From: Paracoccus indicus
GTDB taxonomy: Bacteria > Pseudomonadota > Alphaproteobacteria > Rhodobacterales > Rhodobacteraceae
Assembly: GCF_003056335.1 (NCBI RefSeq)
Contig: NZ_PYWA01000001.1
Coordinates: 372,001 to 436,000 of the forward strand
Direction of reading: 5' to 3'
Length of the DNA stretch: 64,000 nucleotides
The position numbers and the translations under genes were made by a program. The notes below the pieces were generated by a model. The model was not told the DNA's origin. It did not search any database and saw only the letters and a program-made list of their open reading frames with translations. Shown in pieces: positions 35,711 to 44,366 of this stretch (its first letter is position 1; each line of letters starts with the position of its first letter).

Positions 35711-36922
35711 TCAGCGCACGGGGCCTTCCGGCTTGATGATGCCATCCTTGGGCGCATCGCCGTCGTGACCCGCGGGTGTGCTGCCCAGGCTGCCCGAGGG
35801 CGCGGTCCGCGGCTGATAGGGCGGCAGGTCGTTGCCGTCGCGATACAGAAGCGATTGCCCCTTGTGGAACAGGTGCAGCGCATCGGGGTCGGCGGTCAGG
35901 CGCACCTTCTTGCCGTTCAGGCCGGGGTGGATGCCCGGCAGCTTGGCGATGATCGGCACGGTTTCGGCATTGGTCCCGAAATAGAGCAGCGTCACCTCGC
36001 CCAGTGCCTCGGTCAGATCGACGGTGCCCTCGAAGATCGCATCGCCATCGGCCTCGCGCATGTCCTCGGGGCGGACGCCCAGGTTCACCGGCATGTCCAG
36101 ATCGCCTTCGCGCGTGGGGATGGCAACCTGCGCCTCAAGGCCGCCGTCCAGCGCGACGGTGGTGACAGGACCGACGGCCTTCACGCGCCCCGGCAGCAGG
36201 TTCATCGCCGGGCTGCCGATGAACTGGGCTACGAATTCATTGACCGGACGCTCATAGAGCTCCAGCGGAGCGCCGACCTGCGCGATGCCGCCGCCGGCCA
36301 GCACGACGATGCGGTCGGCCAAGGTCATCGCCTCGGTCTGGTCATGGGTCACATAGATCATCGTGCGGTCGGGCATGGATGCCTTCAGCTGCGCGATCTC
36401 GATGCGGGTGGCGACGCGCAGGGCGGCGTCCAGGTTCGACAGCGGCTCGTCGAACAGATAGACCTGCGGGTCGCGCACGATGGCACGGCCAATCGCCACC
36501 CGCTGACGCTGGCCGCCCGACAGTGCCTTGGGCAGGCGGTCCAGATAGGGCGTCAGCTGCAGCATCTTGCCCGCGCGGTCGGTGGCGGCCTTGATCTGAT
36601 CCTTGGACTGACCCGCGATCTTCAGCGCGAAGGCCATGTTGTCGCGGACCGTCATATGCGGATAGAGCGCATAGGACTGGAACACCATCGCGATGCCGCG
36701 CTGGCTGGGGGGTATGTCGTTGACCACCTGCCCCGCGATCTGCAGCTCACCCCCGGTGATCTGCTCCAGCCCCGCGATCATCCGCAGCAACGTCGATTTC
36801 CCGCAACCCGAAGGGCCGACAAAGACGATGAACTCGCCGGACTTGATGTCCAGGTCGATGTTCTTCAGCACGCTGACATCGCCATAGGACTTGGCGAGGC
36901 TGGTCAATTTGAGGTCGGCCAT
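35711..36922 (-). CDS. aglK: Alpha-glucoside ABC transporter ATPase AglK
   Basis: A 403-aa MalK/UgpC-type ATPase that powers uptake by the AglEFG importer. It has Walker A GPSGCGKST, FQSYALYPHM, LSGGQRQRVAIGRAI, LFDEPLSNLDA and VTHDQTEAM, then a TOBE regulatory region (LGVRPEDMREAD). About 40 extra residues rich in Pro/Gly/Asp follow the usual end. It is the last gene of a minus-strand aglE-F-G-A-K operon, an order known from rhizobia. Confidence 0.92.
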   Translation of the reverse strand: MADLKLTSLAKSYGDVSVLKNIDLDIKSGEFIVFVGPSGCGKSTLLRMIAGLEQITGGELQIAGQVVNDIPPSQRGIAMVFQSYALYPHMTVRDNMAFALKIAGQSKDQIKAATDRAGKMLQLTPYLDRLPKALSGGQRQRVAIGRAIVRDPQVYLFDEPLSNLDAALRVATRIEIAQLKASMPDRTMIYVTHDQTEAMTLADRIVVLAGGGIAQVGAPLELYERPVNEFVAQFIGSPAMNLLPGRVKAVGPVTTVALDGGLEAQVAIPTREGDLDMPVNLGVRPEDMREADGDAIFEGTVDLTEALGEVTLLYFGTNAETVPIIAKLPGIHPGLNGKKVRLTADPDALHLFHKGQSLLYRDGNDLPPYQPRTAPSGSLGSTPAGHDGDAPKDGIIKPEGPVR

Positions 36923-36938
36923 TTCGGTTCTCTCTCCC

Positions 36939-38483
36939 TTATCCTTCGATGATCTGGACCTGCCACGGCATCAGCCCGGCGACCTCGTCTTCCGACAGGT
37001 TGGCGCGGATCAGCAGGGTCTGCTGGTCGTCGGCACGGCGGAAGGACAGGACGGGTCCCTCGGCCTTGATGTCGGTCATGGTGCCGCGGCGCAGGGCGCT
37101 GTGCTTGTTGCGCAGCCCGATGGCCCAACGGTAGTGGTGCAGCATGGATTGCGCATCGGCCTCTTGGCCCACGACGGTGCGCTGCAGATGCTGATGCGGC
37201 ACAGGCAGCCAGGGCTGGCTGGTCGAGAAGCCGCCGTTGACGCCCATGTCCCAGACCATCGGGGTGCGGCAACCGTCGCGACCCTTGAACTCGGGCCAGA
37301 ACTCGATGCCATAGGGGTCGCGCAGCTCCTCGAACTTCAGCTCGGCCTCGGGCAGGCCCAGTTCCTCGCCCTGATAGAGACAGACCGAACCGCGCAGGCA
37401 CATCAGCACCGTGGCATATGCCTTGGCGGCCTGATCGCTCAGGTTCCAGCGGGTGATGTGGCGCACCACGTCATGGTTCGACATCGCCCAGCAGGGCCAT
37501 GCGTTGGGCGCGGTGGCCAGAAGCCCCTCGAAGACATCCACCACGCGGCTGGCGGGCAGATCGTCGCCCGACAGGAAGTCGAAGACATAGGACATCTGCA
37601 CGCGCCCCGGCACGCCGGTGTATTCCTCCAGCAGTTCCAGACCGCGTTCGCTGTCGCCGATCTCGCCCACCACGGACGCGCCATAGGGCACGATCGCCTG
37701 GTTCAACCGTTCCAGGAAGGCCAGGTTCTCGGGCTGGGACTTGCTGTAGCGGTGGCTCTGGTGGTTGTAGGGGTTCACCGCGGGCGCGGTATCGGCCTTG
37801 CGCAACTCGGGTGCCAGGGGCGGGTTGTCGCGCAGCTGGGCGTCGTGGAAATAGAAGTTGATCGTGTCCAGCCGGAAGCCGTCCACGCCCTTTTCCAGCC
37901 AGAAGTTCACCATGTCCAGCAGGGCGTCCTGAACCTCGGGGTTGTGAAAGTTCAGGTCAGGCTGCGAATTCAGGAAGTTGTGCAGATAGTATTGTTCGCG
38001 CCGCGCGTCCCACTGCCACGCGCTGCCGCCGAAGATCGACAGCCAGTTGTTGGGCGCGGTACCGTCGGGCTTGGGGTCGGACCAGACGTACCAGTCGGCC
38101 TTGGGGTTGTCGCGGCTGGCGCGGCTTTCCTTGAACCAGGGGTGCTGGTCCGAGGTATGCGACATCACCAGGTCGATCATCACCTTCAGGCCCAGTTCAT
38201 GGGCCCGTTCGACCAGCCAGTCGAAGTCGTCCATCTTGCCGAAGATCGGATCGATGCCGCGATAATCGCTGACGTCATAGCCGAAGTCCCGCATCGGAGA
38301 GGTGAAGAAGGGCGACACCCAGACCGCGTCCACCCCAAGCGAGGCGACATAGGGCAATCGCTGCGCGATCCCCGTCAAATCCCCGATGCCGTCGCCGGTC
38401 GTATCCTGGAAACTGCGCGGATAGATCTGATAGATCACGCCGCCCTTCCACCAATCCGTTTTCATTTCAGTCAATTCAGCCAC
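36939..38483 (-). CDS. aglA: Alpha-glucosidase AglA (GH13)
   Basis: A 514-aa GH13 enzyme that hydrolyses imported alpha-glucosides such as maltose, sucrose or trehalose in the cytoplasm. It opens WWKGGVIYQIYPRSFQDT and has the four GH13 regions: DLVMSHTSD, the nucleophile in GVDGFRLDTINF, the acid in VVGEIGD, and SNHDVVRH. No signal peptide is present. GTG 38483 overlaps the aglG stop and is used here; ATG 38465 is the alternative. The substrate range cannot be read from sequence alone. Confidence 0.93.
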   Translation of the reverse strand: MAELTEMKTDWWKGGVIYQIYPRSFQDTTGDGIGDLTGIAQRLPYVASLGVDAVWVSPFFTSPMRDFGYDVSDYRGIDPIFGKMDDFDWLVERAHELGLKVMIDLVMSHTSDQHPWFKESRASRDNPKADWYVWSDPKPDGTAPNNWLSIFGGSAWQWDARREQYYLHNFLNSQPDLNFHNPEVQDALLDMVNFWLEKGVDGFRLDTINFYFHDAQLRDNPPLAPELRKADTAPAVNPYNHQSHRYSKSQPENLAFLERLNQAIVPYGASVVGEIGDSERGLELLEEYTGVPGRVQMSYVFDFLSGDDLPASRVVDVFEGLLATAPNAWPCWAMSNHDVVRHITRWNLSDQAAKAYATVLMCLRGSVCLYQGEELGLPEAELKFEELRDPYGIEFWPEFKGRDGCRTPMVWDMGVNGGFSTSQPWLPVPHQHLQRTVVGQEADAQSMLHHYRWAIGLRNKHSALRRGTMTDIKAEGPVLSFRRADDQQTLLIRANLSEDEVAGLMPWQVQIIEG

Positions 38484-39609
38484 CTTTCACTGACCCGGCC
38501 AGCAATCCGCGGACCAGGTATTTCTGCATCGCGAAGAACACCACCAGGGGCACCGCGATGGAGATGAACGCAGAAGTCGCCAAGATCTCCCATTCACCTC
38601 CGCGCGATCCCATCAACTCGCGCAGCAGTCCGGTCATCACAAGCTGTTCGCGCGTATTGCCCAGAAAGACCGTGGCGACCAGCAGGTCGTTCCAGACCCA
38701 GAGGAACTGGAAGATCGCAAAGCTGGCCAACGCCGGGAAGGACAGCGGCAGGATGATCCGTCGGAAGATCTGGAACTCGGTCGCGCCATCGACGCGGGCG
38801 CTCTCGATCACCTCGCGCGGCAGGCCGACCATGTAGTTTCGCAGCAGATAGACCGCCAAGGGCAGGCCGAAGCCGGTATGGGCCAGCCAGATCCCCAGAT
38901 AGCCCTTGCCGATGCCCAGATCGTTGTGCAGGCGCAACAGCGGGATCAGCGCCACCTGCAGCGGCACGACCAGCAGGCCCACGACGCAGGCGGTCAGCAC
39001 CGCGCGGCCCGGAAACTGCATCCATGCCAGCGCATAGGCCGCGAAGGCCGCGATCAGGATCGGGATCACCGTCGCGGGGATCGTCACCGTCATCGTGTTC
39101 ATGAAGGCCCGCCCCAGCCCGCCCGCCGTCATCACGCGGGCATAGTTGTCGGTGGTGAAGCTGGGAGGCGATTTCGTGGTGGTGAAGATCCGTTCGCCGC
39201 GGCGCATCTCAAAAGGTTGGGCCGAGGTCATCAGGTAGCTGCCGTCCTCAGCCACGGTCAGATTGACGCCGGGGTCGATCTCGACCGTGTCGCCCGGTGC
39301 GTTGGCATCGGGGGCGCGGGCGTTGGTGCCCCAGGACACCAGCTCCTGCGTGCCTTCCAGCGCACTGCCCTCGATCACGTACAGCCCGTCGCGCTGGATC
39401 TGGTCGTCGGTCGTGCCAGACCGCACGAAGCCGGTCTGCACCGAGCCCGAGAACGACTGCCACCACCCCGAGGTCGCGATCTGGTCGCGGTCGCGGAACG
39501 AGGATACGAACAGCCCCAAGGTCGGGATCGTCCACAACAGCACCAGCAGGAAGGCGGCAAGATTGACCGCCCATGCCAATGATGATTTCTGTCCGGCCAT
39601 GCCTTCCAT
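38476..39609 (-). CDS. aglG: Alpha-glucoside ABC transporter permease AglG
   Basis: A 377-aa inner-membrane permease with a first membrane helix at about residues 12-32, a large polar insertion of roughly 100 residues before the second helix (DGLYVIEGSALEGTQELVSW), and five further helices. The EAA loop reads LPREVIESARVDGATEFQIFRRIILPL. The insertion is typical of AglG-type permeases. ATG 39609 shares its A with the TGA of aglF and follows AAGGAGG. It pairs with AglF. Confidence 0.92.
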   Translation of the reverse strand: MEGMAGQKSSLAWAVNLAAFLLVLLWTIPTLGLFVSSFRDRDQIATSGWWQSFSGSVQTGFVRSGTTDDQIQRDGLYVIEGSALEGTQELVSWGTNARAPDANAPGDTVEIDPGVNLTVAEDGSYLMTSAQPFEMRRGERIFTTTKSPPSFTTDNYARVMTAGGLGRAFMNTMTVTIPATVIPILIAAFAAYALAWMQFPGRAVLTACVVGLLVVPLQVALIPLLRLHNDLGIGKGYLGIWLAHTGFGLPLAVYLLRNYMVGLPREVIESARVDGATEFQIFRRIILPLSFPALASFAIFQFLWVWNDLLVATVFLGNTREQLVMTGLLRELMGSRGGEWEILATSAFISIAVPLVVFFAMQKYLVRGLLAGSVKGG

Positions 39610-40604
39610 CAGCGTGCCTCCTTGCGCGCGTTCCAGATGTTCCAGACCATGATCGGCGTGACCAGGATCATCAGCACGATGGCGATGGCCGATCCGCGAC
39701 CGTAGTCGGGCGTGCCGCGGAACATCCAGTCGTACATCAGGTTGGCCAGCACCTGCGTGCCCCATTGGCCGTTGGTCATGACGAAGACGATGTCGAAGAC
39801 CTTCAGCACGACGATGGTGATGGTGGTCCAGACGACGGCGATGGTGCCCATGATCTGCGGCACCTTGATCTTGAAGAAGACCTGCAGGGGGGATGCGCCG
39901 TCCAGGACGGCCGCCTCGATGGTTTCCTCGGGGATGCCGCGCAGGGCGGCGGACAGGATCACCATGGCGAAGCCGGTCTGGATCCAGACCAGCACCATCA
40001 TCAGGAAGAAGTTGTTCCAGCCGGGCAATGTCAGCCAGATCTGCGGCTCGCCCCCGAATTGGGTCACGATCCAGTTCAACAGGCCGATCTGCGTTTCCCC
40101 GGATGCGCGGTATTCATAGATGAACTTCCAGATGACGCCCGCGCCGACAAAGCTGATGGCCATGGGCATGAAGATCAGCGACTTGCCGATGTTGCCCCAT
40201 TTGATCCGGTCGGTCAGCTGCGCGGCCAGCAGGCCGAACAGCGTCGACAGCGCCGGCACGACCAGCAGCCACAGCATGTTGTTCAGCATCGATTCGCGGA
40301 ACTTGTCGTCGCCCACCAGCCAGACATAGTTGTCCACGCCCACAAATTGCGATCCGTCCGAGTTGAACAGCGACCGCCACAGGCTGTCGAAGACCGGATA
40401 GACCAGGTACATCCCCAGGAACAGGATGGCGGGGCCCAGGAACAGCCACGGCCTGATCTGACCGGCGCGGCGGATGTTGTCGCCCGCATTCTCGCCCTTG
40501 GCGGGATAGATCCGGTCCAGCAGCCAGTTCGACCCCCAGAACCACGCCACGCATCCGAACACCCCGATGGCGATCGTGCTGACGGCCAACCACAGCAGTT
40601 CCAT
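39609..40604 (-). CDS. aglF: Alpha-glucoside ABC transporter permease AglF
   Basis: A 331-aa permease of the MalF type. It has a first helix at residues 2-22, a second at about 50-70 (WLFLGPAILFLGMYLVYPVFDSL in that area) and a conserved EAA loop (GIPEETIEAAVLDGASPLQVFFKIKVPQI, about residues 230-255). With AglG it forms the membrane channel of the importer. It lies between aglE and aglG, overlapping the latter by one base. Confidence 0.92.
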   Translation of the reverse strand: MELLWLAVSTIAIGVFGCVAWFWGSNWLLDRIYPAKGENAGDNIRRAGQIRPWLFLGPAILFLGMYLVYPVFDSLWRSLFNSDGSQFVGVDNYVWLVGDDKFRESMLNNMLWLLVVPALSTLFGLLAAQLTDRIKWGNIGKSLIFMPMAISFVGAGVIWKFIYEYRASGETQIGLLNWIVTQFGGEPQIWLTLPGWNNFFLMMVLVWIQTGFAMVILSAALRGIPEETIEAAVLDGASPLQVFFKIKVPQIMGTIAVVWTTITIVVLKVFDIVFVMTNGQWGTQVLANLMYDWMFRGTPDYGRGSAIAIVLMILVTPIMVWNIWNARKEAR

Positions 40605-40671
40605 GTCCTACCCCCTTGGTCGCGAAAGGCGCGGCAGATTCACCTGCCGCGCCGGTTTGTCATGTCCGTGA

Positions 40672-42027
40672 TCAGTTCAGCGACGCCCAGGTGTCCTGGA
40701 TGCGGTCCGCGACCTCTTGCGCCGAGGCCCCGCCCACGAAGTCGATCATCCCGGTCCAGAAAGCGCCTGCACCGATGGCACCCGGCATCAGGTCCGACCC
40801 GTCGAAGCGGAAGACCGTGGCGTCCAACAGGATCTGACCCATGCGCTTGAGCGTATCGTCGCCATAGGCATCAGGGTTCGCGCCGGTATAGGGCGTCAGG
40901 AAGCCCTTCTGCGCCATCCAGATCTCATGCGCGGCGGGGGTCTTCAGGAAGTCGACGAAGGCCATGGCGGCGGGGTTGTCCGACAGCACGGCGAACATCG
41001 TGCCGCCACCCAGGACCGGCTGGCCCAGATCACCCGAGGCGGGCGCGGGCATGTAGAAGAAGTCCGCATCCTCGCCCACGATGGTGCCTTCGGGGAAGAA
41101 GGTCGGGATGAAGCTGGCCTGACGATGCAGGTAGCAGGCGGGCGGGCTGTCGAACAGACCCGCCGGGCTTTCGCGGAAATCGGTCGAGCTGACGGCACCC
41201 ACGCCACCCGCGACATAGTCGGGATTCTTGGCGAACCAGCCGAACTCCTCGATGGCCGCCACGACCTTGGGGTCGTTGAAGGGCATCTGGTTGGTGGTCC
41301 AAGCGTCGTAATCCTCGGGGGATGCGGTGCGCAGCATCAGATCCTCGACCCAATCGGTCGCGGGCCAGCCGGTCGCGCCACCCGAACCCAAGCCGATGCA
41401 CCAGGGCGTCTCGCCTTCCTCGGCGATCTGTTCGGTCAGGGCCTTCAGGTCTTCATAGGTCTCGGGGATCTCGTATCCGGCATCCTCGAAGTTCTCGGGG
41501 ACATACCAGACCAGCGATTTCACGTCGGCCTTGTAGGGGAAGGCGAAGAGCTGTTCGCTGCCATCCTGCCCGGCATAGGTGCCAAGCGCCGCCCAGCTGT
41601 CACCGGCAGCGTAATTGTCTTTCAGCCATTGCGCCGTTTCCTCGCCCAAGGGCTGCAGAAAGCCCTTGGCTGCCAGGTCCGAGGCAAGGCCCGGCTGCGG
41701 GAAGACCGCCATGTCGGGCGGGGACCCCGCCTCGCTGTCGATGACGATCTGCTGTTCGAAGCTGTCCGAGCCGGAATAATTCGCCCGCGCGCCCGTCGCC
41801 TCGTTGAAATATTCGATGACCGACTGGAACAGCTCCTGGTCGCCCCCAAGCCAGGGCCCCAAAATGTTGAAGCTTTCGCCTTCCAGATCGGGATGGGCAG
41901 CCTTGAATTCGTCCAGGCTGGCCCAGTTGATGCGGTCGTCGCTGCCCGGTTCGATCACCAGTTCAGCCTGCGCGATGCCGGCACCCAATGCGATGATGGC
42001 GGCGGTTGTCATCAATGTCGTCTTCAA
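40672..42027 (-). CDS. aglE: Alpha-glucoside-binding periplasmic protein AglE
   Basis: A 451-aa family 1 solute-binding protein that delivers alpha-glucosides to AglFG. The N-terminal MKTTLMTTAAIIALGAGIAQA is a signal peptide cleaved after AQA. Internal segments such as SFNILGPWLGGDQ, FAFPYKADVKSLVWY and GWPATDWVEDLML are typical of sugar binders. I chose TTG 42027, which has GGGAGG eight bases upstream and gives a lysine in the signal n-region; ATG 42012 would remove both. First gene of the agl operon. Confidence 0.9.
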   Translation of the reverse strand: MKTTLMTTAAIIALGAGIAQAELVIEPGSDDRINWASLDEFKAAHPDLEGESFNILGPWLGGDQELFQSVIEYFNEATGARANYSGSDSFEQQIVIDSEAGSPPDMAVFPQPGLASDLAAKGFLQPLGEETAQWLKDNYAAGDSWAALGTYAGQDGSEQLFAFPYKADVKSLVWYVPENFEDAGYEIPETYEDLKALTEQIAEEGETPWCIGLGSGGATGWPATDWVEDLMLRTASPEDYDAWTTNQMPFNDPKVVAAIEEFGWFAKNPDYVAGGVGAVSSTDFRESPAGLFDSPPACYLHRQASFIPTFFPEGTIVGEDADFFYMPAPASGDLGQPVLGGGTMFAVLSDNPAAMAFVDFLKTPAAHEIWMAQKGFLTPYTGANPDAYGDDTLKRMGQILLDATVFRFDGSDLMPGAIGAGAFWTGMIDFVGGASAQEVADRIQDTWASLN

Positions 42028-42076
42028 GTCGTCCTCCCTGAACGCTGCGGACCCTGCCCGGGCCCCTTTGCCGTAA

Positions 42077-42105
42077 ACATTCGACAGTTTCAACGATGCT
42101 GTCAA
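42077..42105 (-). promoter_or_regulatory. Candidate agl promoter with an internal dyad
   Basis: On the minus strand TTGACA (42100-42105) is followed after 17 bases by GAATGT (42077-42082). GACAG (42083-42087) and CTGTC (42099-42103) form an inverted repeat across the spacer, where a LacI-type regulator could bind. The -10 box is poor, so this is tentative. No agl regulator gene lies in the window. Confidence 0.4.
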
Positions 42106-42112
42106 ACGCTTC

Positions 42113-43171
42113 TCATTCCCATTCAAGTTCCTTGTAGGCGGCGGTGGCGTCGCGTGCGACCGTCATGTCGAAGGAGTTCCATGATGGAGCGAATGTTTCC
42201 AAGTCTTTGGCGATAAGCGGCACCGCCTCGGACATGGGAATCCCTTCGGCGATCCGGGCACGGGTGGCCTCTGCAAGCGCTTTCAAAAAATCTTGTTGGG
42301 GCCGGTGCGCCAGCGCCCAGTCCGCGGTCGGTTCGCCATGTCCCGGCACGATCAGGCGTGCCTGGCCCGCCGGTTCACCCTGCAACCATGAGAGCCATCC
42401 CGAAAGCGATCCGTCAACCACCGGCGTCAGGTCGCGGAAAACCAGATCGCCGGTGAAGAAGGTCCCCGTGGCGACATCCAGCGCCGTCAGGTCGTTGTCG
42501 GTATGCGCCGAGGGCCAGGCCCGCAGATCCACCCGTCGGTCGCCAAGGTCGATGCTGTCCGCATCGGTGACGCCCAGATCGGGCAGCGCAACCGCGGTTG
42601 CAATCCATTCGGCAGGCGGGAACAGGCGCTGGAGGTTTTCCAGATAGGTTCCGGCACGATATTGCAGCGCGTTCGCCATGGCGTGATGGGCGACGATGGT
42701 GGCCCCGGCCTCGGCCATCACCTGGGCGCCAAGCACGTGGTCGGGGTGCATATGGGTCAGGACAAGGTGGCTGATCGGCTTGTCGGTCATCCGTCGGATT
42801 GCGACATACATCGCCTGCCCCTGCGCCCGCGATACGCCCGCATCGATGACGGCGACGCTGTCCCGACCTTCGATCACGCCAAGGTTGGCAATGCGGCCAT
42901 CGGGCGATTGTTCCATCTGGACGGGATCGCCCTGAAAGACATGGACGCCCGGGGCCAGTTCGGTCAGGGGCGCGGCGGCCAGATCGGCATTGTCGACGCA
43001 TCGCGGCCCCTCGCCGCGCAGCTGCGGGCGGTCCTGAAGCCAGTCATCCGCGATTCGCCGCGCCTGCGACATGCAGGACTGCTGCGTCGCGGCATCGCCG
43101 GCGGGCAGCAGGACAGGCGCGCATTCCAAAGGTGCCACGGACAGGCAGACGTTCACGATCAGATGAAACAT
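42113..43171 (-). CDS. Quinoprotein relay system metallo-beta-lactamase-fold hydrolase
   Basis: A 352-aa metallo-beta-lactamase-fold protein with the zinc motif THMHPDH (about residues 137-143), later HTDNDLTALD, FTGDLVFRD and VPGHGEP. A short hydrophobic N-terminus with two cysteines (MFHLIVNVCLSVAPLECAP) suggests export. It resembles the family encoded next to PQQ enzymes and named quinoprotein relay system zinc metallohydrolase 2. Its substrate is unknown. It diverges from pqqA across 146 bases, which supports a link to PQQ-dependent oxidation. Confidence 0.87.
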   Translation of the reverse strand: MFHLIVNVCLSVAPLECAPVLLPAGDAATQQSCMSQARRIADDWLQDRPQLRGEGPRCVDNADLAAAPLTELAPGVHVFQGDPVQMEQSPDGRIANLGVIEGRDSVAVIDAGVSRAQGQAMYVAIRRMTDKPISHLVLTHMHPDHVLGAQVMAEAGATIVAHHAMANALQYRAGTYLENLQRLFPPAEWIATAVALPDLGVTDADSIDLGDRRVDLRAWPSAHTDNDLTALDVATGTFFTGDLVFRDLTPVVDGSLSGWLSWLQGEPAGQARLIVPGHGEPTADWALAHRPQQDFLKALAEATRARIAEGIPMSEAVPLIAKDLETFAPSWNSFDMTVARDATAAYKELEWE

Positions 43172-43317
43172 GGCGAAAAAACCCAGTAATTTCGCGATCC
43201 GCCCGCTTCGGACCTATCCTTAAGACTTTTGTCGGGTTGATTCATCCTGCCCCTGATCTACATTTGAATCCAGTCGCCTTCGATGTGGCGGTCCCTGACA
43301 TGAAGGAGGATATTCAT

Positions 43318-43410
43318 ATGGCCTGGAAGAAACCGACGCTGACGGAAATCGCCTGCGGCATGGAAATCAACATGTATGCACCGGCCGAGGACGAACCCGT
43401 CCTGTTCTAA
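43318..43410 (+). CDS. pqqA: PQQ precursor peptide PqqA
   Basis: A 30-residue peptide, MAWKKPTLTEIACGMEINMY followed by APAEDEPVLF, from which pyrroloquinoline quinone is made. The substrate residues are Glu16 and Tyr20, spaced E-x3-Y as in all PqqA. AAGGAGG lies nine bases before the ATG. The peptide is cross-linked by PqqE with PqqD as chaperone. It is followed by a stem-loop and a strong terminator before pqqB. Confidence 0.97.
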   Translation: MAWKKPTLTEIACGMEINMYAPAEDEPVLF

Positions 43411-43411
43411 G

Positions 43412-43430
43412 CCTTGCCAAGCTGGCAAGG
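43412..43430 (+). other. Stem-loop directly after pqqA
   Basis: CCTTGCCA and TGGCAAGG form a perfect eight-pair stem with an AGC loop, two bases past the pqqA stop. No U-tract follows; it may protect the 3' end of a short pqqA mRNA. Confidence 0.6.
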
Positions 43431-43434
43431 TGAC

Positions 43435-43468
43435 GGCCCCGTCCGATTCCGTCGGACGGGGCCTTTTT
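43435..43468 (+). terminator. Intrinsic terminator between pqqA and pqqB
   Basis: A 12-pair stem (GGCCCCGTCCGA/TCGGACGGGGCC) with a TTCCG loop is followed by five T residues, a textbook terminator. It lies inside the pqqABCDE operon, so most transcripts should end after pqqA with partial read-through into pqqB. Confidence 0.9.
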
Positions 43469-43484
43469 CATCAAGCGGGGTCTG

Positions 43485-44366
43485 ATGCGGATCATCATCT
43501 TGGGGGCGGCGGCCGGTGGCGGATTGCCCCAGTGGAATTGCGGATGCGACAATTGCAATGCGGCGCGGGCGGGAAGGATCCCCTCGCTGACCCAAAGCTC
43601 GGTCGCGGTCAGCGCGAACGGGCGGGACTGGGCGATCCTGAACGCCTCGCCCGACATCCGCGTGCAGCTGGCGGCGACCCCTGCGCTGTGGCCGACCGGC
43701 CCGCGCGATATGCCGCTGCGGTCGGTTCTGGTCACGAACGGCGATATCGACCATGTGGCAGGGCTGCTGACGCTGCGCGAAAGTCAGCCCTATGACCTGT
43801 TCGCGACGCAGGCGATCCATGATGCCTTGGCCGCGAACCCGATGATCGGCGCCCTGCGTGCCGATCTGGTGCCGCGCCGGACCGTGGCGCTGGACCAGAC
43901 CATCGATTTGGCGCCCGGCCTGACCGCGACGCTGTTTGCCGTGCCGGGCAAGGTGCCGCTCTATCAGGAACAGGGCGAGGTTCAGACCGGCCTGATGGGT
44001 GAAACCACCGTCGGTGTCGAGCTAAAGGCGGGGGACAAGCGGGCCTTCTATATCCCCGGCTGTGCCGACATGCCCGACTGGCTGAAGGCCCGGATCGAGG
44101 GCGCCGATGCGCTGCTGTTCGACGGCACCCTGTGGGAGGATGACGAGATGATCCGTATGGGTCTGGGCGTCAAGACCGGTCGCCGGATGGGCCATATGGC
44201 CGTCACCGACACGATGCCTGCGCTGGATGGCGTGACCATCGGGCAGCGGGTCTTCGTGCATATGAACAACTCGAACCCGCTGACCGATCCGGACAGCGCG
44301 CAGACGGCGCAGGCCCGCGCGCAGGGATGGCAGGTCGGCCGCGACGGAATGGAGATCGTGCCGTGA
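43485..44366 (+). CDS. pqqB: PQQ biosynthesis protein PqqB
   Basis: A 293-aa metallo-beta-lactamase-fold protein, thought to hydroxylate the tyrosine part of the PQQ intermediate with iron. It opens RIIILGAAAGGGLPQWNCGC, followed by CDNCNAARAG, a structural zinc site, and carries TNGDIDHVAGLLTLRE and VFVHMNNSNPL. It begins 17 bases past the terminator T-tract with no strong ribosome site (CGGGGTCTG). The stop overlaps the pqqC start. Confidence 0.97.
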   Translation: MRIIILGAAAGGGLPQWNCGCDNCNAARAGRIPSLTQSSVAVSANGRDWAILNASPDIRVQLAATPALWPTGPRDMPLRSVLVTNGDIDHVAGLLTLRESQPYDLFATQAIHDALAANPMIGALRADLVPRRTVALDQTIDLAPGLTATLFAVPGKVPLYQEQGEVQTGLMGETTVGVELKAGDKRAFYIPGCADMPDWLKARIEGADALLFDGTLWEDDEMIRMGLGVKTGRRMGHMAVTDTMPALDGVTIGQRVFVHMNNSNPLTDPDSAQTAQARAQGWQVGRDGMEIVP

